Shown: positions 36,066 through 44,927, numbered from the stretch's first letter. The stretch is DNA of 64,000 nucleotides from Mycobacterium sp. 852002-10029_SCH5224772 (GCF_001667315.1 NZ_LZHT01000014.1:38827-102826); one strand, 5' to 3'. Notes: generated by a model not told the origin, from the sequence alone. Made by a program: numbers and translations.

Positions 36066-36815
36066 GTGACGCTGCAGATCGACGACGACAACCGGGTACG
36101 CACCCTCACGCTGAACCGGCCGGAGGCGCTCAACGCCTTCAACGAGGCCCTCTACGACGCCACAGCCGAGGCGCTGCTGGCCGCCGCCGACGATCCCGAG
36201 GTGGCCGTCGTCCTGCTGACCGGTGCCGGTCGCGGGTTCAGCGCCGGTACCGATCTGGGCGAGATGCAAGCCCGCATCACCGACCCGGACTTCACTCCGG
36301 GCAAGCATGGCTTCATCGGACTCATCAACGCGCTCAGCGCGTTTCCCAAGCCGCTGATCTGCGCGGTGAACGGTGTGGGGGTGGGGATTGGTGCCACGAT
36401 TCTCGGCTATGCCGACCTGACCTTCATGTCGTCCACGGCCCGCTTGAAGTGCCCGTTCACCAGCCTTGGCGTCGCGCCAGAGGCGGCGTCGTCCTATCTG
36501 CTGCCGCAGCTGGTGGGTCGGCAGAACGCCGCCTGGCTGCTGATGTCGTCCGAATGGGTCGAGGCCGGTGAGGCGTTGCGGATGGGTCTGGTCTGGCGGG
36601 TGTGCGAGCCGGACGAGCTGCTGCCCCAGGCCCGCCACCATGCCGAAATCCTTGCCTCCCGGCCGATCTCGAGCTTGATGGCCGTCAAACACACGATGAT
36701 GGAACCGGTCCGCCCCGAGATCGCGGCGGCCACTGCGCGAGAAAACGCGCACTTCGCCGAGCTCATGGGCGCGCAAGCGAACGCGGCCGCGCTGGCCGAT
36801 TTCAATAAGGGCTGA
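36066..36815 (+). CDS. Enoyl-CoA hydratase/isomerase (crotonase) family protein
   Basis: 249 residues, GTG start. Crotonase features: LNRPEALNAFNEALYD near 17, the first oxyanion-hole loop GRGFSAGTDLGEM, the second GVGVGIGATILGYADL, and an acidic residue in the FTSLGVAPEAAS segment. It is expected to hydrate or isomerise enoyl-CoA in fatty-acid or side-chain beta-oxidation. It seems to end the Rv1874-like/Rv1875-like run. Position relative to Mtb differs, suggesting insertion. Confidence 0.88.
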   Translation: MTLQIDDDNRVRTLTLNRPEALNAFNEALYDATAEALLAAADDPEVAVVLLTGAGRGFSAGTDLGEMQARITDPDFTPGKHGFIGLINALSAFPKPLICAVNGVGVGIGATILGYADLTFMSSTARLKCPFTSLGVAPEAASSYLLPQLVGRQNAAWLLMSSEWVEAGEALRMGLVWRVCEPDELLPQARHHAEILASRPISSLMAVKHTMMEPVRPEIAAATARENAHFAELMGAQANAAALADFNKG

Positions 36816-36830
36816 GGCGGCGCGCCGGCG

Positions 36831-37016
36831 TCAGGCCGACGGCGCCGTCTCCAACTTCGCCGAGTCGGCGAGGATCGCCCGCAGTGTGCGCCGGCAGCGA
36901 CCGCAGTCGCCGCCCGCCCCGCACGCGGCGGCGATTTCTTTGGAGGTCGATGCACCCTGCGCGACGACGTCGCACACGGTCTGGCTGGTCGCCCCGACGC
37001 ACAGGCACACGTACAT
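36831..37016 (-). CDS. bfd: Bacterioferritin-associated [2Fe-2S] ferredoxin
   Basis: 61 residues. Cluster ligands Cys4, Cys6, Cys38 and Cys41 fit the Bfd pattern CxC...CxxC (YVCLCVGAT..., GGDCGRCRR). In the family Bfd docks on bacterioferritin and reduces its haem and core to release iron. It is divergent from bfrA and shares its IdeR-boxed control region. Convergent with the crotonase gene. Confidence 0.92.
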   Translation of the reverse strand: MYVCLCVGATSQTVCDVVAQGASTSKEIAAACGAGGDCGRCRRTLRAILADSAKLETAPSA

Positions 37017-37139
37017 CAGCGCACCCCCTGCATGTAGGCGTTCCCTTCGTCGAAGCCATGCGACCCGATGTCAGCCCCGCGCCTGCTCTCCCGGGTACCG
37101 GAGCGCCCGGACGGAAGTGCTGAACAAACATGCCGCATA

Positions 37140-37182
37140 TTAGTGGAGTCTAACCTAACTTGATTAGTGAAGTCTAACCTAA
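37140..37182. promoter_or_regulatory. Tandem IdeR boxes between bfd and bfrA
   Basis: Two 19-base boxes, 37140-37158 and 37164-37182, separated by 5 bases. Each matches the IdeR consensus TTAGGTTAGGCTAACCTAA at 15 of 19 positions, ending in the perfect half site CTAACCTAA. Their spacing allows two IdeR dimers side by side. In M. tuberculosis a tandem pair in front of bfrA activates it in high iron. The rest of the 333-base intergenic segment (37017-37349) holds no gene, only the bfrA leader with AGGAG before the start. Confidence 0.88.
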
Positions 37183-37349
37183 CAACGGGGTGATTAGACT
37201 ATCTCCGCAACGCACTGAGTGCAGCCAAACCTTGCTAGAACATTTGCGGCGGCCGTGGCAAAGTGCTGCTACAGCCCAGGTTTGTGCGCTCCAGCCCAGC
37301 GCACCAGCCGCGGCCGAACATGACAGCCGCAGACACCGTAGGAGTGAAA

Positions 37350-37829
37350 ATGCAAGGGGATCCGGAAGTTTTGCGTCTACTCAACGAACAGTTGACCAGC
37401 GAGCTCACCGCGATCAACCAATACTTCCTGCATTCCAAGATGCAGGACAACTGGGGTTTCACCGAGTTAGCTGAGCACACCCGTGCCGAGTCCTTCGACG
37501 AGATGCGGCACGCCGAGGCGATCACCGACCGCATCCTGCTGCTCGACGGGCTGCCGAACTACCAGCGCCTCTTCTCGCTGCGTATCGGCCAGACCTTGCG
37601 TGAGCAGTTCGAGGCCGACCTGGCCATCGAATACGAGGTGATGGACCGGCTCAAGCCGGCCATCGTCCTATGCCGCGACAAGCAGGACTCCACCACCGCC
37701 ACCCTTTTCGAAGACATCGTGGCCGACGAGGAAAAGCACATCGACTACCTCGAGACGCAGCTGGAGTTGATGGACAAGCTGGGCGTAGAGCTGTACTCGG
37801 CGCAGTGTGTCGCGCGGCCACCCAGCTGA
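37350..37829 (+). CDS. bfrA: Bacterioferritin BfrA
   Basis: 159 residues from ATG 37350, which has AGGAG 6 bases upstream; orthologue of Rv1876 with identical length. It forms a 24-mer cage that oxidises Fe(II) and stores iron. The ferroxidase ligands are all present: Glu18, Glu51, His54, Glu94, Glu127 and His130, with haem ligand Met52. It is under tandem IdeR boxes, divergent from bfd, and is a reported target class of the MrsI sRNA encoded at the left of the window. Confidence 0.97.
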   Translation: MQGDPEVLRLLNEQLTSELTAINQYFLHSKMQDNWGFTELAEHTRAESFDEMRHAEAITDRILLLDGLPNYQRLFSLRIGQTLREQFEADLAIEYEVMDRLKPAIVLCRDKQDSTTATLFEDIVADEEKHIDYLETQLELMDKLGVELYSAQCVARPPS

Positions 37830-37865
37830 CCCGACCAGCGGCGACGTAGGTAACCTCGGGCTGGC

Positions 37866-39938
37866 ATGACGAGCCCGAGAGCAGCGGTTACCCAGGCGAC
37901 CCCGGCCGCGAGTTCCGCGGCCAGCGGCGAGCTGATCAGTCCGCAACGGCGCAATCTGATCTTCGTCGCGATCGTGCTCGGCATGCTGCTCGCCGCGCTG
38001 GACCAGACGATCGTCGCGACGGCCCTGCCGACGATCGTGGCCGACTTGGGCGACGCCGGACATCAGTCCTGGGTCGTCACCAGCTATCTGCTCGCATCGA
38101 CCGTCGTCACTGCGCTGGCCGGCAAGCTGGGGGACCTGTACGGCCGCAAGCGGGTGTTCCAGGCGGCCATCGTTTTCTTCGTCATCGGATCGGTGTTGTG
38201 CGGGCTGTCCCAATCGATGGCCATGCTGGTGGGATCGCGTGCCCTGCAAGGGATCGGCGGCGGCGCCATCACCGTCACCGCCAGCGCGCTGATCGGCGAG
38301 GTCGTTCCGCTGCGGGAGCGGGGGCGATACCAGGGCATCCTCGGAGCGGTCTTCGGCGTCACGACCGTCATCGGTCCCTTGCTCGGCGGCTACTTCACCG
38401 ACTACCTCACCTGGCGGTGGGCGTTCTGGGTCAACGTGCCGATCTCGGTGGTCGTGATTTTCGTTGCCGCCGCGGCGATTCCGGCGCTGGCCGCATCCAC
38501 CAGGCCGATCATTGACTACGCCGGAATAACGTTCGTCGGCCTCGGCGCGGCGGGCCTGACGCTGGCGACCAGCTGGGGCGGCACGCTGTATCCGTGGGGG
38601 TCGCCGGCGATCATCGGCCTGTTCGTCGGCGCCGCGGTGGCGCTGGGCGTTTTCGTGGTGGTGGAACGGCGCGCCACCGAGCCGATCTTGCCGATCCGGC
38701 TGTTCTCCAGCCCAGTGTTCACCGTATGCTGCGTGCTGTCCTTCGTCGTGGGCTTTGCGATGCTGGGCGCGCTGACGTTCCTGCCCACCTATATGCAGTA
38801 CGTCAACGGCGTTTCGGCGACCACCTCGGGACTGCGCACGCTGCCCATGGTGGCGGGGATGCTGGTCACCTCGACCGGCAGCGGCACCCTGGTCGGCCGC
38901 ACCGGCCGCTACAAGATCTTTCCGGTGGCCGGCACCGCGCTGATGGCGCTGGCGTTTCTGCTGATGGCTCGGATGGAGCCGTCCACGTCCGCCCTGATCC
39001 AGTCGCTGTACCTGCTCATCCTGGGTGCCGGCATCGGATTGTCCATGCAGGTGCTGGTTCTCATCGTGCAAAACACGTCGGACTTCGAAGACCTCGGTGT
39101 CGCCACGTCGGGGGTGACGTTCTTCCGCACCATCGGAAGTTCGTTCGGCGCGGCGATATTCGGCTCGCTGTTCGTGAACTTCCTCGACCGCCGCATCGGT
39201 GCGGCCCTGGCGGCCGGCGGCATCCCACCCAGCGCGGTCAGTTCGCCGGGAGCCCTACACCGGCAGCCCCATGACGTGGCCGCGCCCATCGTGGCGGCCT
39301 ACGCCGAATCGCTCACCGAGGTTTTCCTCTGGGCCGCCCCGGTCGCCGTGGTCGGCTTCGTGCTGGCGCTGTTCCTGCGTGAGGTTCCGCTGCGGGATAT
39401 CCACGACAGCACAGTCGATCTCGGCGACGCGTTTGGCATGCCCACGACCGAGACACCGGAACAGATGCTGGAGAACGCGATCGCGCGGATGTTGCGCGGC
39501 GAAACCGGCATGCGGTTGCGCAGCATCGCGATGCGACCCGATTGCCGGCTCGACGTCGCCGCGCTGTGGGGAGTTTTGCGCATCAATCGCTACACGCAGA
39601 TGTACGGAGCCGCTCGTCTCACCGACATGGCCGACTATCACCGGATACCGTTCGAGGTTCTCGAGCCCACCTTCTCGCGCCTGACGGCCAGCGGTTACGC
39701 GCGAAGCGACGGCGAACAAATGTGGCTCACACCGGCCGGCGCCCAGCAAGTCGGCTATGTGCACTCGCTGCTGGTCGCCTGGCTCGTCGACAAGCTCGCC
39801 CGCTCGCCGGGCTTCGAGGGCCGGCCGGACCGGCGCGCGGTGCAGGCCGCGCTCGAACGCGTCGCGCATCGGGTTCTCGCCCAACGCGATTGGCATGACG
39901 AAACGCCGGCCGTGGCTAGCGACTCGACCGGTCGCTAA
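37866..39938 (+). CDS. DHA2-type MFS drug-efflux transporter (Rv1877-like)
   Basis: 690 residues, close to Rv1877. Residues 20-510 form about 14 membrane helices, with the DHA2 motif LDQTIVATALPTIV near 42-55 and GRKRVFQAAIVFF. The last 180 residues are soluble and look like a winged-helix segment (DMADYHRIPFEVLEPTFSRL, then a strand hairpin DGEQMWLTPAG), which is unusual for a transporter and may regulate it. It pumps hydrophobic drugs or metabolites by proton antiport. Located 36 bases after bfrA. Confidence 0.92.
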   Translation: MTSPRAAVTQATPAASSAASGELISPQRRNLIFVAIVLGMLLAALDQTIVATALPTIVADLGDAGHQSWVVTSYLLASTVVTALAGKLGDLYGRKRVFQAAIVFFVIGSVLCGLSQSMAMLVGSRALQGIGGGAITVTASALIGEVVPLRERGRYQGILGAVFGVTTVIGPLLGGYFTDYLTWRWAFWVNVPISVVVIFVAAAAIPALAASTRPIIDYAGITFVGLGAAGLTLATSWGGTLYPWGSPAIIGLFVGAAVALGVFVVVERRATEPILPIRLFSSPVFTVCCVLSFVVGFAMLGALTFLPTYMQYVNGVSATTSGLRTLPMVAGMLVTSTGSGTLVGRTGRYKIFPVAGTALMALAFLLMARMEPSTSALIQSLYLLILGAGIGLSMQVLVLIVQNTSDFEDLGVATSGVTFFRTIGSSFGAAIFGSLFVNFLDRRIGAALAAGGIPPSAVSSPGALHRQPHDVAAPIVAAYAESLTEVFLWAAPVAVVGFVLALFLREVPLRDIHDSTVDLGDAFGMPTTETPEQMLENAIARMLRGETGMRLRSIAMRPDCRLDVAALWGVLRINRYTQMYGAARLTDMADYHRIPFEVLEPTFSRLTASGYARSDGEQMWLTPAGAQQVGYVHSLLVAWLVDKLARSPGFEGRPDRRAVQAALERVAHRVLAQRDWHDETPAVASDSTGR

Positions 39939-40003
39939 CCGGTGGCGCCCCCCGTTTCCCGGCAACCGCGACCCAGGCCGTTAGGCGGGCGTACCATCAC
40001 GCC

Positions 40004-40498
40004 ATGAGCCGAATCGGAACATTTGCTGACGACGACCTGGCCGGCTGGTTCGCGAAGTCTCCGCACATCGGCGGCGCGCTCGGCGCCGTCAGCCAGGCGG
40101 TGTACACCAAGAACCGGTTACCGTTGCGCACTCGCGAATTGGCGCGCGCCGTGATCGCCCACCGCAACCAATGCGTCGTCTGCGTCAACACCCGCGACGA
40201 AGACGGACCCGCCGCGGGCGTCGATGAAGAGTTGTACGACCACGTCCAAGACTGGCGCACCTGGCCCGGCTACAGCGACCAGGAGCGACTCGCGGCCGAG
40301 TTCGCCGACCGTTTCGCCACCGATCACACCGCCCTGCGTGACGACGAAGACTTCTGGAGCCGCTGCGCCGTGCACTTCTCCGATGAATTGCTGGCCGACC
40401 TCGCGCTGTCCTGCGCGTTGTGGGTGGGCATGGGTCGGGTGTTGCGGACCCTCGACATCGGCCAGGCCTGCAAGCTGACCATTCCAAGCCGCGTATAG
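40004..40498 (+). CDS. Carboxymuconolactone decarboxylase-like (AhpD-fold) protein
   Basis: 164 residues. The redox motif CVVC appears in HRNQCVVCVNTRDEDG with the upstream His, as in AhpD/CMD peroxidases. A helical pattern (LPLRTRELARAVIAHRNQ) supports the fold. It may be a small thiol peroxidase or a CoA-linked enzyme; the substrate is unknown. It is a stand-alone gene between the MFS and LLM genes. Confidence 0.85.
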   Translation: MSRIGTFADDDLAGWFAKSPHIGGALGAVSQAVYTKNRLPLRTRELARAVIAHRNQCVVCVNTRDEDGPAAGVDEELYDHVQDWRTWPGYSDQERLAAEFADRFATDHTALRDDEDFWSRCAVHFSDELLADLALSCALWVGMGRVLRTLDIGQACKLTIPSRV

Positions 40499-40609
40499 CG
40501 GTTTCCCGCGCTTCGACGTCCGGGCAGCCGGCGATGACACGCGCTGCGGGCACAAACGGCGCCAGCGCGGTGTTGCGCAACGGGTGAGGCAACGCAGAGG
40601 GAGACGCCG

Positions 40610-41491
40610 GTGAAAGTTCGCTTCGGCGTCGGGCTGGGTGCGGACACCGCCCCGGATCAGCTGGCCGCCGTCGTCGATCATCTCGAGGCCAACGGCGTGG
40701 ACTCACTGTGGTTTTCCGAGCTGGTGTACTCCCCGGCGGTCGATCCGATGGTCGGGATGGCCTACGCACTGGCCCGGACGACCCGGTTGAAGGTGGGCAC
40801 CTCGGTGGCCGTGCTGCCGGGGCGTCATCCGGTGCTGGTCGCCAAGCAATTGGCGTCGTTGGCGGCCCTCGCCCCGAAGCGGGTCCTTCCGGTGTTCGGT
40901 CTGCGTTCGGCGATTCCGGCCGAGCGCGAGGTGTTCGTGGTTCCCGACGGCCAGCGGGCGGCGGTCTTCGACGAGTCGCTGCGGGTGCTGCGCTCGGCGT
41001 TGGACGAGGATTCGGCCACGTTCACGGGCCACTACTTCACCGTCACCGGTGCGGCGGTCGCGCCGAGGCCGGCACCGCCGCTGGACATCTGGTTGGGCGG
41101 GTCGGCGCCGGCGGCGTTTCGGCGCATCGGCGCGCTGGGCGACGGCTGGCTGGGTAGCTTCCTCACCCCGGCGGAGGCCAGGGCCGGGCGTGAGGCGATC
41201 GAGCGGGCCGCGGCGCGGGCCGGCCGGCACATCGAACCCGACCACTTCGGGATCTCGTTGGCCGTCGCCGACGGCGACCTGCCCGCGGAATTGGCCGCAG
41301 CGGCCCGCAAGCGCCGCCCGGACCTCGACCCCGGTGAGCTGATCGCCGCCGGGTGGGATCGGCTGCACCGCCAACTGGACGCGTACCTCGAGGCCGGGTT
41401 GACGAAATTCGTCATCCGGCCGGCCGGTAGGGCACCAATGGGCGGGTTCCTCGATCGGTTCGTCGCCGAACTCGTCGGCCGCCAGAACTGA
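40610..41491 (+). CDS. Luciferase-like F420-dependent oxidoreductase (second copy)
   Basis: 293 residues from GTG 40610. RFGVGLGADTAPDQL, SLWFSELVYSPAVDP, LKVGTSVAVLPGRHPVLVAKQ and LGDGWLGSFLTPAEAR fit the F420-type LLM family (TIM barrel). The substrate is unknown. Only distant from the copy at 3008-3925, so these are different subfamilies. Upstream of glnA3 by 56 bases. Confidence 0.87.
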   Translation: MKVRFGVGLGADTAPDQLAAVVDHLEANGVDSLWFSELVYSPAVDPMVGMAYALARTTRLKVGTSVAVLPGRHPVLVAKQLASLAALAPKRVLPVFGLRSAIPAEREVFVVPDGQRAAVFDESLRVLRSALDEDSATFTGHYFTVTGAAVAPRPAPPLDIWLGGSAPAAFRRIGALGDGWLGSFLTPAEARAGREAIERAAARAGRHIEPDHFGISLAVADGDLPAELAAAARKRRPDLDPGELIAAGWDRLHRQLDAYLEAGLTKFVIRPAGRAPMGGFLDRFVAELVGRQN

Positions 41492-41547
41492 TCGATCACG
41501 CGGGCAGCGGCACGGTTTGCCCTACCCGGGCACCGCGAGGCTGCAGA

Positions 41548-42909
41548 ATGACTGCCATGACCGGCACACCGCTTGCCGCCGCGGCGATTGCCCAACTGGA
41601 GGCCGAGGGCGTCGACACGGTCATCGGAACCGTCGTCAATCCCGCCGGCCTCACCCTGGCCAAGGCGGTTCCGATCCGGCAGACCGCCACGTTCGCGGAT
41701 CCCGGTCTGGGCGCCAGCCCTTCCTGGCACGCGTTCGCCATCGACCAGACCGGGATCGCGTTCACCGCCGATGTGGGTGTGGTGGGGGACCAACGTCTTC
41801 GTATCGACCTGTCGGCGTTGCGCGTCGTCGGCGACGGCCTGGCATGGGCGCCTGCCGCGTTTTTCGAACAAGACGGCACACCCGTATCCACCTGCGGCCG
41901 GGGAACGCTGCGACGAGTCGAGACCGCGCTCGCCGAAGCCGGCATCGATGCGGCCGTAGGCCACGAAATCGAGTTCCTGCTGGTCGCCCCCGACGGTGGG
42001 AGGCTGCCGTCGACGCTGTGGGCGCCGTACGGCGTGGCCGGTCTGCTGGAGCACGAAGCGTTCGTCCGGGATGTGATCGGTTCGGCGACGGAGGCCGGCA
42101 TCGCGCTCGAACAGTTCCATGCCGAGTACGGCGCCAACCAGTTCGAGATCTCGCTGCCGCCGCAACCCGCGGTGGCCGGCGCCGATCAGCTGATACTGAT
42201 GCGGCTCATCGTCGGCCGCGCGGCGCGCCGCCACGGCCTTCGCATCAGCTTGTCGCCCGCACCGTTTGCCGGCAGCGTCGGATCCGGTGCCCACCAACAT
42301 TTTTCGCTGACCACACCGGGCGGTCCACTGTTCTCGGGCGGCACCGGCGCCGGCGGCATGACGCCGACGGGGGAGAGCGCGGTGGCGGGGGTGGTTCGCG
42401 GCCTGCCGGAAGCCCAGGGCGTGCTGTGCGGATCGATTGTGTCGGGCCTGCGGATGCGCCCCGGTAACTGGGCCGGCGCTTACACGTGCTGGGGTACCGA
42501 AAACCGCGAGGCCGCAGTGCGATTCGTCACCGGCGGACCCGCGAGCCCGCGCGGCGGGAATGTCGAGGTCAAGGTCGTCGACCCCTCGGCCAACCCGTAC
42601 CTGGCATCAGCGGCCATCCTGGGGCTCGCGCTGGATGGAATCACATCCCAGGCCACGCTGCCGCCCGAGGTCACGGTCGACCCGGCGGTGCTGTCCGATG
42701 CCGACCGTGAGCGCGACGGCATTGTGCGGCTGACCGATTCGCAGGCCGAGGCGATTGCTGCGCTCGATGCTTCACAGCGGATGCGGTGCATCCTGGGCGA
42801 TCAGGCGGTCGACATGGTGGTCGCTGTTCGCCGACTCGAACACGAGGGCTACGGCGATGTGGACCCCGAGCAACTGGCGGACCAGTTCCGCATGGCCTGG
42901 AGCCTGTGA
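41548..42909 (+). CDS. glnA3: Glutamine synthetase-like enzyme GlnA3
   Basis: 453 residues, orthologue of Rv1878 (about 450); an internal ATG at 41557 is an alternative start. GS-fold motifs: GHEIEFLL (metal-binding Glu), FHAEYGANQFEISL, GSGAHQHFSL and GNVEVKVVDPSANPYL. GlnA3 homologues in actinobacteria act as gamma-glutamylpolyamine synthetases rather than ammonia-fixing GS. The next gene starts inside its stop codon (GTGA overlap), so the two are translationally coupled. Confidence 0.9.
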   Translation: MTAMTGTPLAAAAIAQLEAEGVDTVIGTVVNPAGLTLAKAVPIRQTATFADPGLGASPSWHAFAIDQTGIAFTADVGVVGDQRLRIDLSALRVVGDGLAWAPAAFFEQDGTPVSTCGRGTLRRVETALAEAGIDAAVGHEIEFLLVAPDGGRLPSTLWAPYGVAGLLEHEAFVRDVIGSATEAGIALEQFHAEYGANQFEISLPPQPAVAGADQLILMRLIVGRAARRHGLRISLSPAPFAGSVGSGAHQHFSLTTPGGPLFSGGTGAGGMTPTGESAVAGVVRGLPEAQGVLCGSIVSGLRMRPGNWAGAYTCWGTENREAAVRFVTGGPASPRGGNVEVKVVDPSANPYLASAAILGLALDGITSQATLPPEVTVDPAVLSDADRERDGIVRLTDSQAEAIAALDASQRMRCILGDQAVDMVVAVRRLEHEGYGDVDPEQLADQFRMAWSL

Positions 42910-44045
42910 CGGGGCCGAAGATGAGCGCCGATACCCGCGACCTGGCCGAGCACATCGGCGAGGTGTCGCTGATCGATCAACACGTCCACGGTTGTTGGTT
43001 GACGCCCGGCGAACGGCAACGCTTCGAGAACGCACTCAACGAGGCCAACACCGAGCCCCTCACCGGTTCGGGATTCGACTCACAACTCGGGTTCGCCGTG
43101 CGCGCTCACTGCGCCGCCGTCCTGGGACTGCCCAAACACGTCGATCCGCAGGCGTATTGGGAGCGTCGTCGCCAATTCGGCGAAGACGAATTGGCCCGCT
43201 TGTTCCTCTCGGCCGCCGGCGTCGGCGACTGGTTGGTGGACACCGGGATCGGAAGCGGCGGCGTCGCCGGGGTTGCGGGGATGGCTCGGTTATCCGGTGG
43301 CCGTGCGCACGAAATCGTGCGCCTCGAGGAGGTGGCCGAGCAGGCCGCGCACGCGCCGGGTGACTATGCGACGGCGTTCGAGGAGATCCTGCGCGGGCGC
43401 GCGGCCGACGCCGTTGGCACCAAATCGATCCTGGCCTACCGGGGCGGTTTCGAAGGCGACCTCAGTGAGCCCTCGACGACGGAGGTTGCCGAAGCGGCCG
43501 CCCGGTGGCGCGGCCTCGGCGGGACGCGGTTGCAGGATCGGGTCCTGCTGCGGTTCGGGTTGCACCAGGCGCTGCGACTCGGCAAGCCATTGCAGTTCCA
43601 TGTCGGGTACGGCGATCGTGATTGCGACCTGCACAAGGCCAATCCGCTCCTGCTGCTTGACTTTCTGCGCCAGTCGGCCGACGTCCCGATCGTGCTGTTG
43701 CACTGTTATCCCTACGAGCGGGAGGCCGGCTATCTGGCCCAGGCGTTCAACAACGTCTATCTCGACGGCGGACTGAGCGTGAACCACCTGGGGGCGCGGT
43801 CGCCGGCGTTCCTCGCGCGACTGCTGGAGCTGGCGCCCTTTTCCAAGATCCTTTACTCGTCAGACGGATTCGGTCCCGCGGAACTGCATTTTCTCGGCGC
43901 GGTTCTGTGGCGGCGGGGCCTGCACCGAGTGCTATGCGAATTCGTCGATGTCGGTGACTGGAGCGAGGCCGACGCCATCCGGGTGGTCGATCTGATCGCC
44001 CGCGAGAACGCCGAGCGCATCTACAACCTCACGCCGCCCGGTTGA
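42906..44045 (+). CDS. Amidohydrolase-family metal-dependent hydrolase (Rv1879-like)
   Basis: 379 residues from GTG 42906, which shares four bases with the glnA3 stop and is close to the 378 of Rv1879; an ATG at 42921 is also possible. Metal ligands are in DQHVHGCW (HxH), LQFHVGYGD, LLHCYPYE and YSSDGFGP, the amidohydrolase-2 pattern. The pairing with a glutamylpolyamine synthetase suggests it removes or hydrolyses a glutamyl or amino-linked product, which is an inference. Confidence 0.88.
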   Translation: MTGPKMSADTRDLAEHIGEVSLIDQHVHGCWLTPGERQRFENALNEANTEPLTGSGFDSQLGFAVRAHCAAVLGLPKHVDPQAYWERRRQFGEDELARLFLSAAGVGDWLVDTGIGSGGVAGVAGMARLSGGRAHEIVRLEEVAEQAAHAPGDYATAFEEILRGRAADAVGTKSILAYRGGFEGDLSEPSTTEVAEAAARWRGLGGTRLQDRVLLRFGLHQALRLGKPLQFHVGYGDRDCDLHKANPLLLLDFLRQSADVPIVLLHCYPYEREAGYLAQAFNNVYLDGGLSVNHLGARSPAFLARLLELAPFSKILYSSDGFGPAELHFLGAVLWRRGLHRVLCEFVDVGDWSEADAIRVVDLIARENAERIYNLTPPG

Positions 44046-44176
44046 CCAGCCATGAGATCCGATCCGGTACCAAGAATTTTCACAATTCCGATGTAACGAA
44101 CCCTGTGGGCGCATAGGCTTGCAGAGACGGAATCGGGCAACGTCACCAAACTGAGGCAACAAGGAGGTTTGGGCAC

Positions 44177-44320
44177 ATGTTGTCCCGCGCTGCGGTCACC
44201 GCGACCGTCGTCACCGTCTCCGCAGTCTTGGTGCCTCCGGCCTACGCGTCACCCAGTGGGGGTCGTCATACCCCCAGTTCTGGTGACTGCCTGCCACATC
44301 CCCAACAGGGCGGCTTGTAG
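44177..44320 (+). CDS. Small exported peptide (47 residues)
   Basis: ATG 44177 has AAGGAGG (44161-44167) 9 bases upstream. Residues 1-24 are a hydrophobic signal (LSRAAVTATVVTVSAVLVPP) ending AYA before SPSGG. The remaining 23 residues are Gly/Pro/Ser-rich with one Cys and end in GGL. Too short for standard gene callers. An internal hairpin TGGGGGT/ACCCCCA lies at 44257-44276. The function is unknown, but a good ribosome site and a signal peptide argue that it is real. It could also be the remnant of a longer secreted protein. Confidence 0.55.
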   Translation: MLSRAAVTATVVTVSAVLVPPAYASPSGGRHTPSSGDCLPHPQQGGL

Positions 44321-44468
44321 CCAAGCCCTACCGCAGTTTGTGCCGAGGGAATGCCGGAATGGTCTATGAGGGGTGGCCATGCCGGCATTCCACGGCGCCG
44401 CGTATCGAGTCGACGCATTGCGTTGCGCAGCAAGTCCAATCCGCGAGGGTTCCCCTGAAAGGGAAACG

Positions 44469-44927
44469 TCAGACGAGCGCCGACGCGTCGAACACCCAAC
44501 TTGTATCGCCGGTCGCCAAAGCCTCGAAGTGGTTCGGGGGAGCGAAGGCCACCAGGCTGTTCATGTCCCAGTAGTCTTTCCAGACCGTGATCTTGCCGTC
44601 GACGACTTTGTGGACCGTCACGAACCGCAGCACACCCTGTTCCCCGGTCGCGAATGTCCATGTCTCAGAGTGCTCGTAGAGCACGTCGGAACCGTTGGAC
44701 ACCAGCACGCCGGGGTGGTTCTCGTAGCCCGCCAAGTGCTCGAGACCCATCTTGAGACGTTTGACGGTGTCCACCGGACCGCGGGCCGACAAGGCCGGAA
44801 CCGGCATGTCGACGTAGAGGCAGTCGTCGGACAAAAATGTCGGGATCGCCTCCCAATCACGCCGCGAAAGGGCCTGCCACAGGCCATGGACGACATCCTC
44901 GACCGCGATCATAGATACCTCTGTCAT
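44469..44927 (-). CDS. Limonene-epoxide-hydrolase-fold (SnoaL/NTF2-like) protein
   Basis: 152 residues from 44927; ATG 44912 has AGAGG five bases upstream and could be used instead. The NTF2-like fold is indicated by VHGLWQALSRRDW near the start, VDTVKRLKMGLEH, HKVVDGKITVWKDYWDM and a closing strand. In limonene-epoxide hydrolases (for example EphG) an R-x-D motif precedes the WxDYxD motif; here it reads HSE, so the catalytic pair is altered, although the final Asp in YWDM is kept. It may be a non-catalytic or differently acting homologue. Confidence 0.72.
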   Translation of the reverse strand: MTEVSMIAVEDVVHGLWQALSRRDWEAIPTFLSDDCLYVDMPVPALSARGPVDTVKRLKMGLEHLAGYENHPGVLVSNGSDVLYEHSETWTFATGEQGVLRFVTVHKVVDGKITVWKDYWDMNSLVAFAPPNHFEALATGDTSWVFDASALV

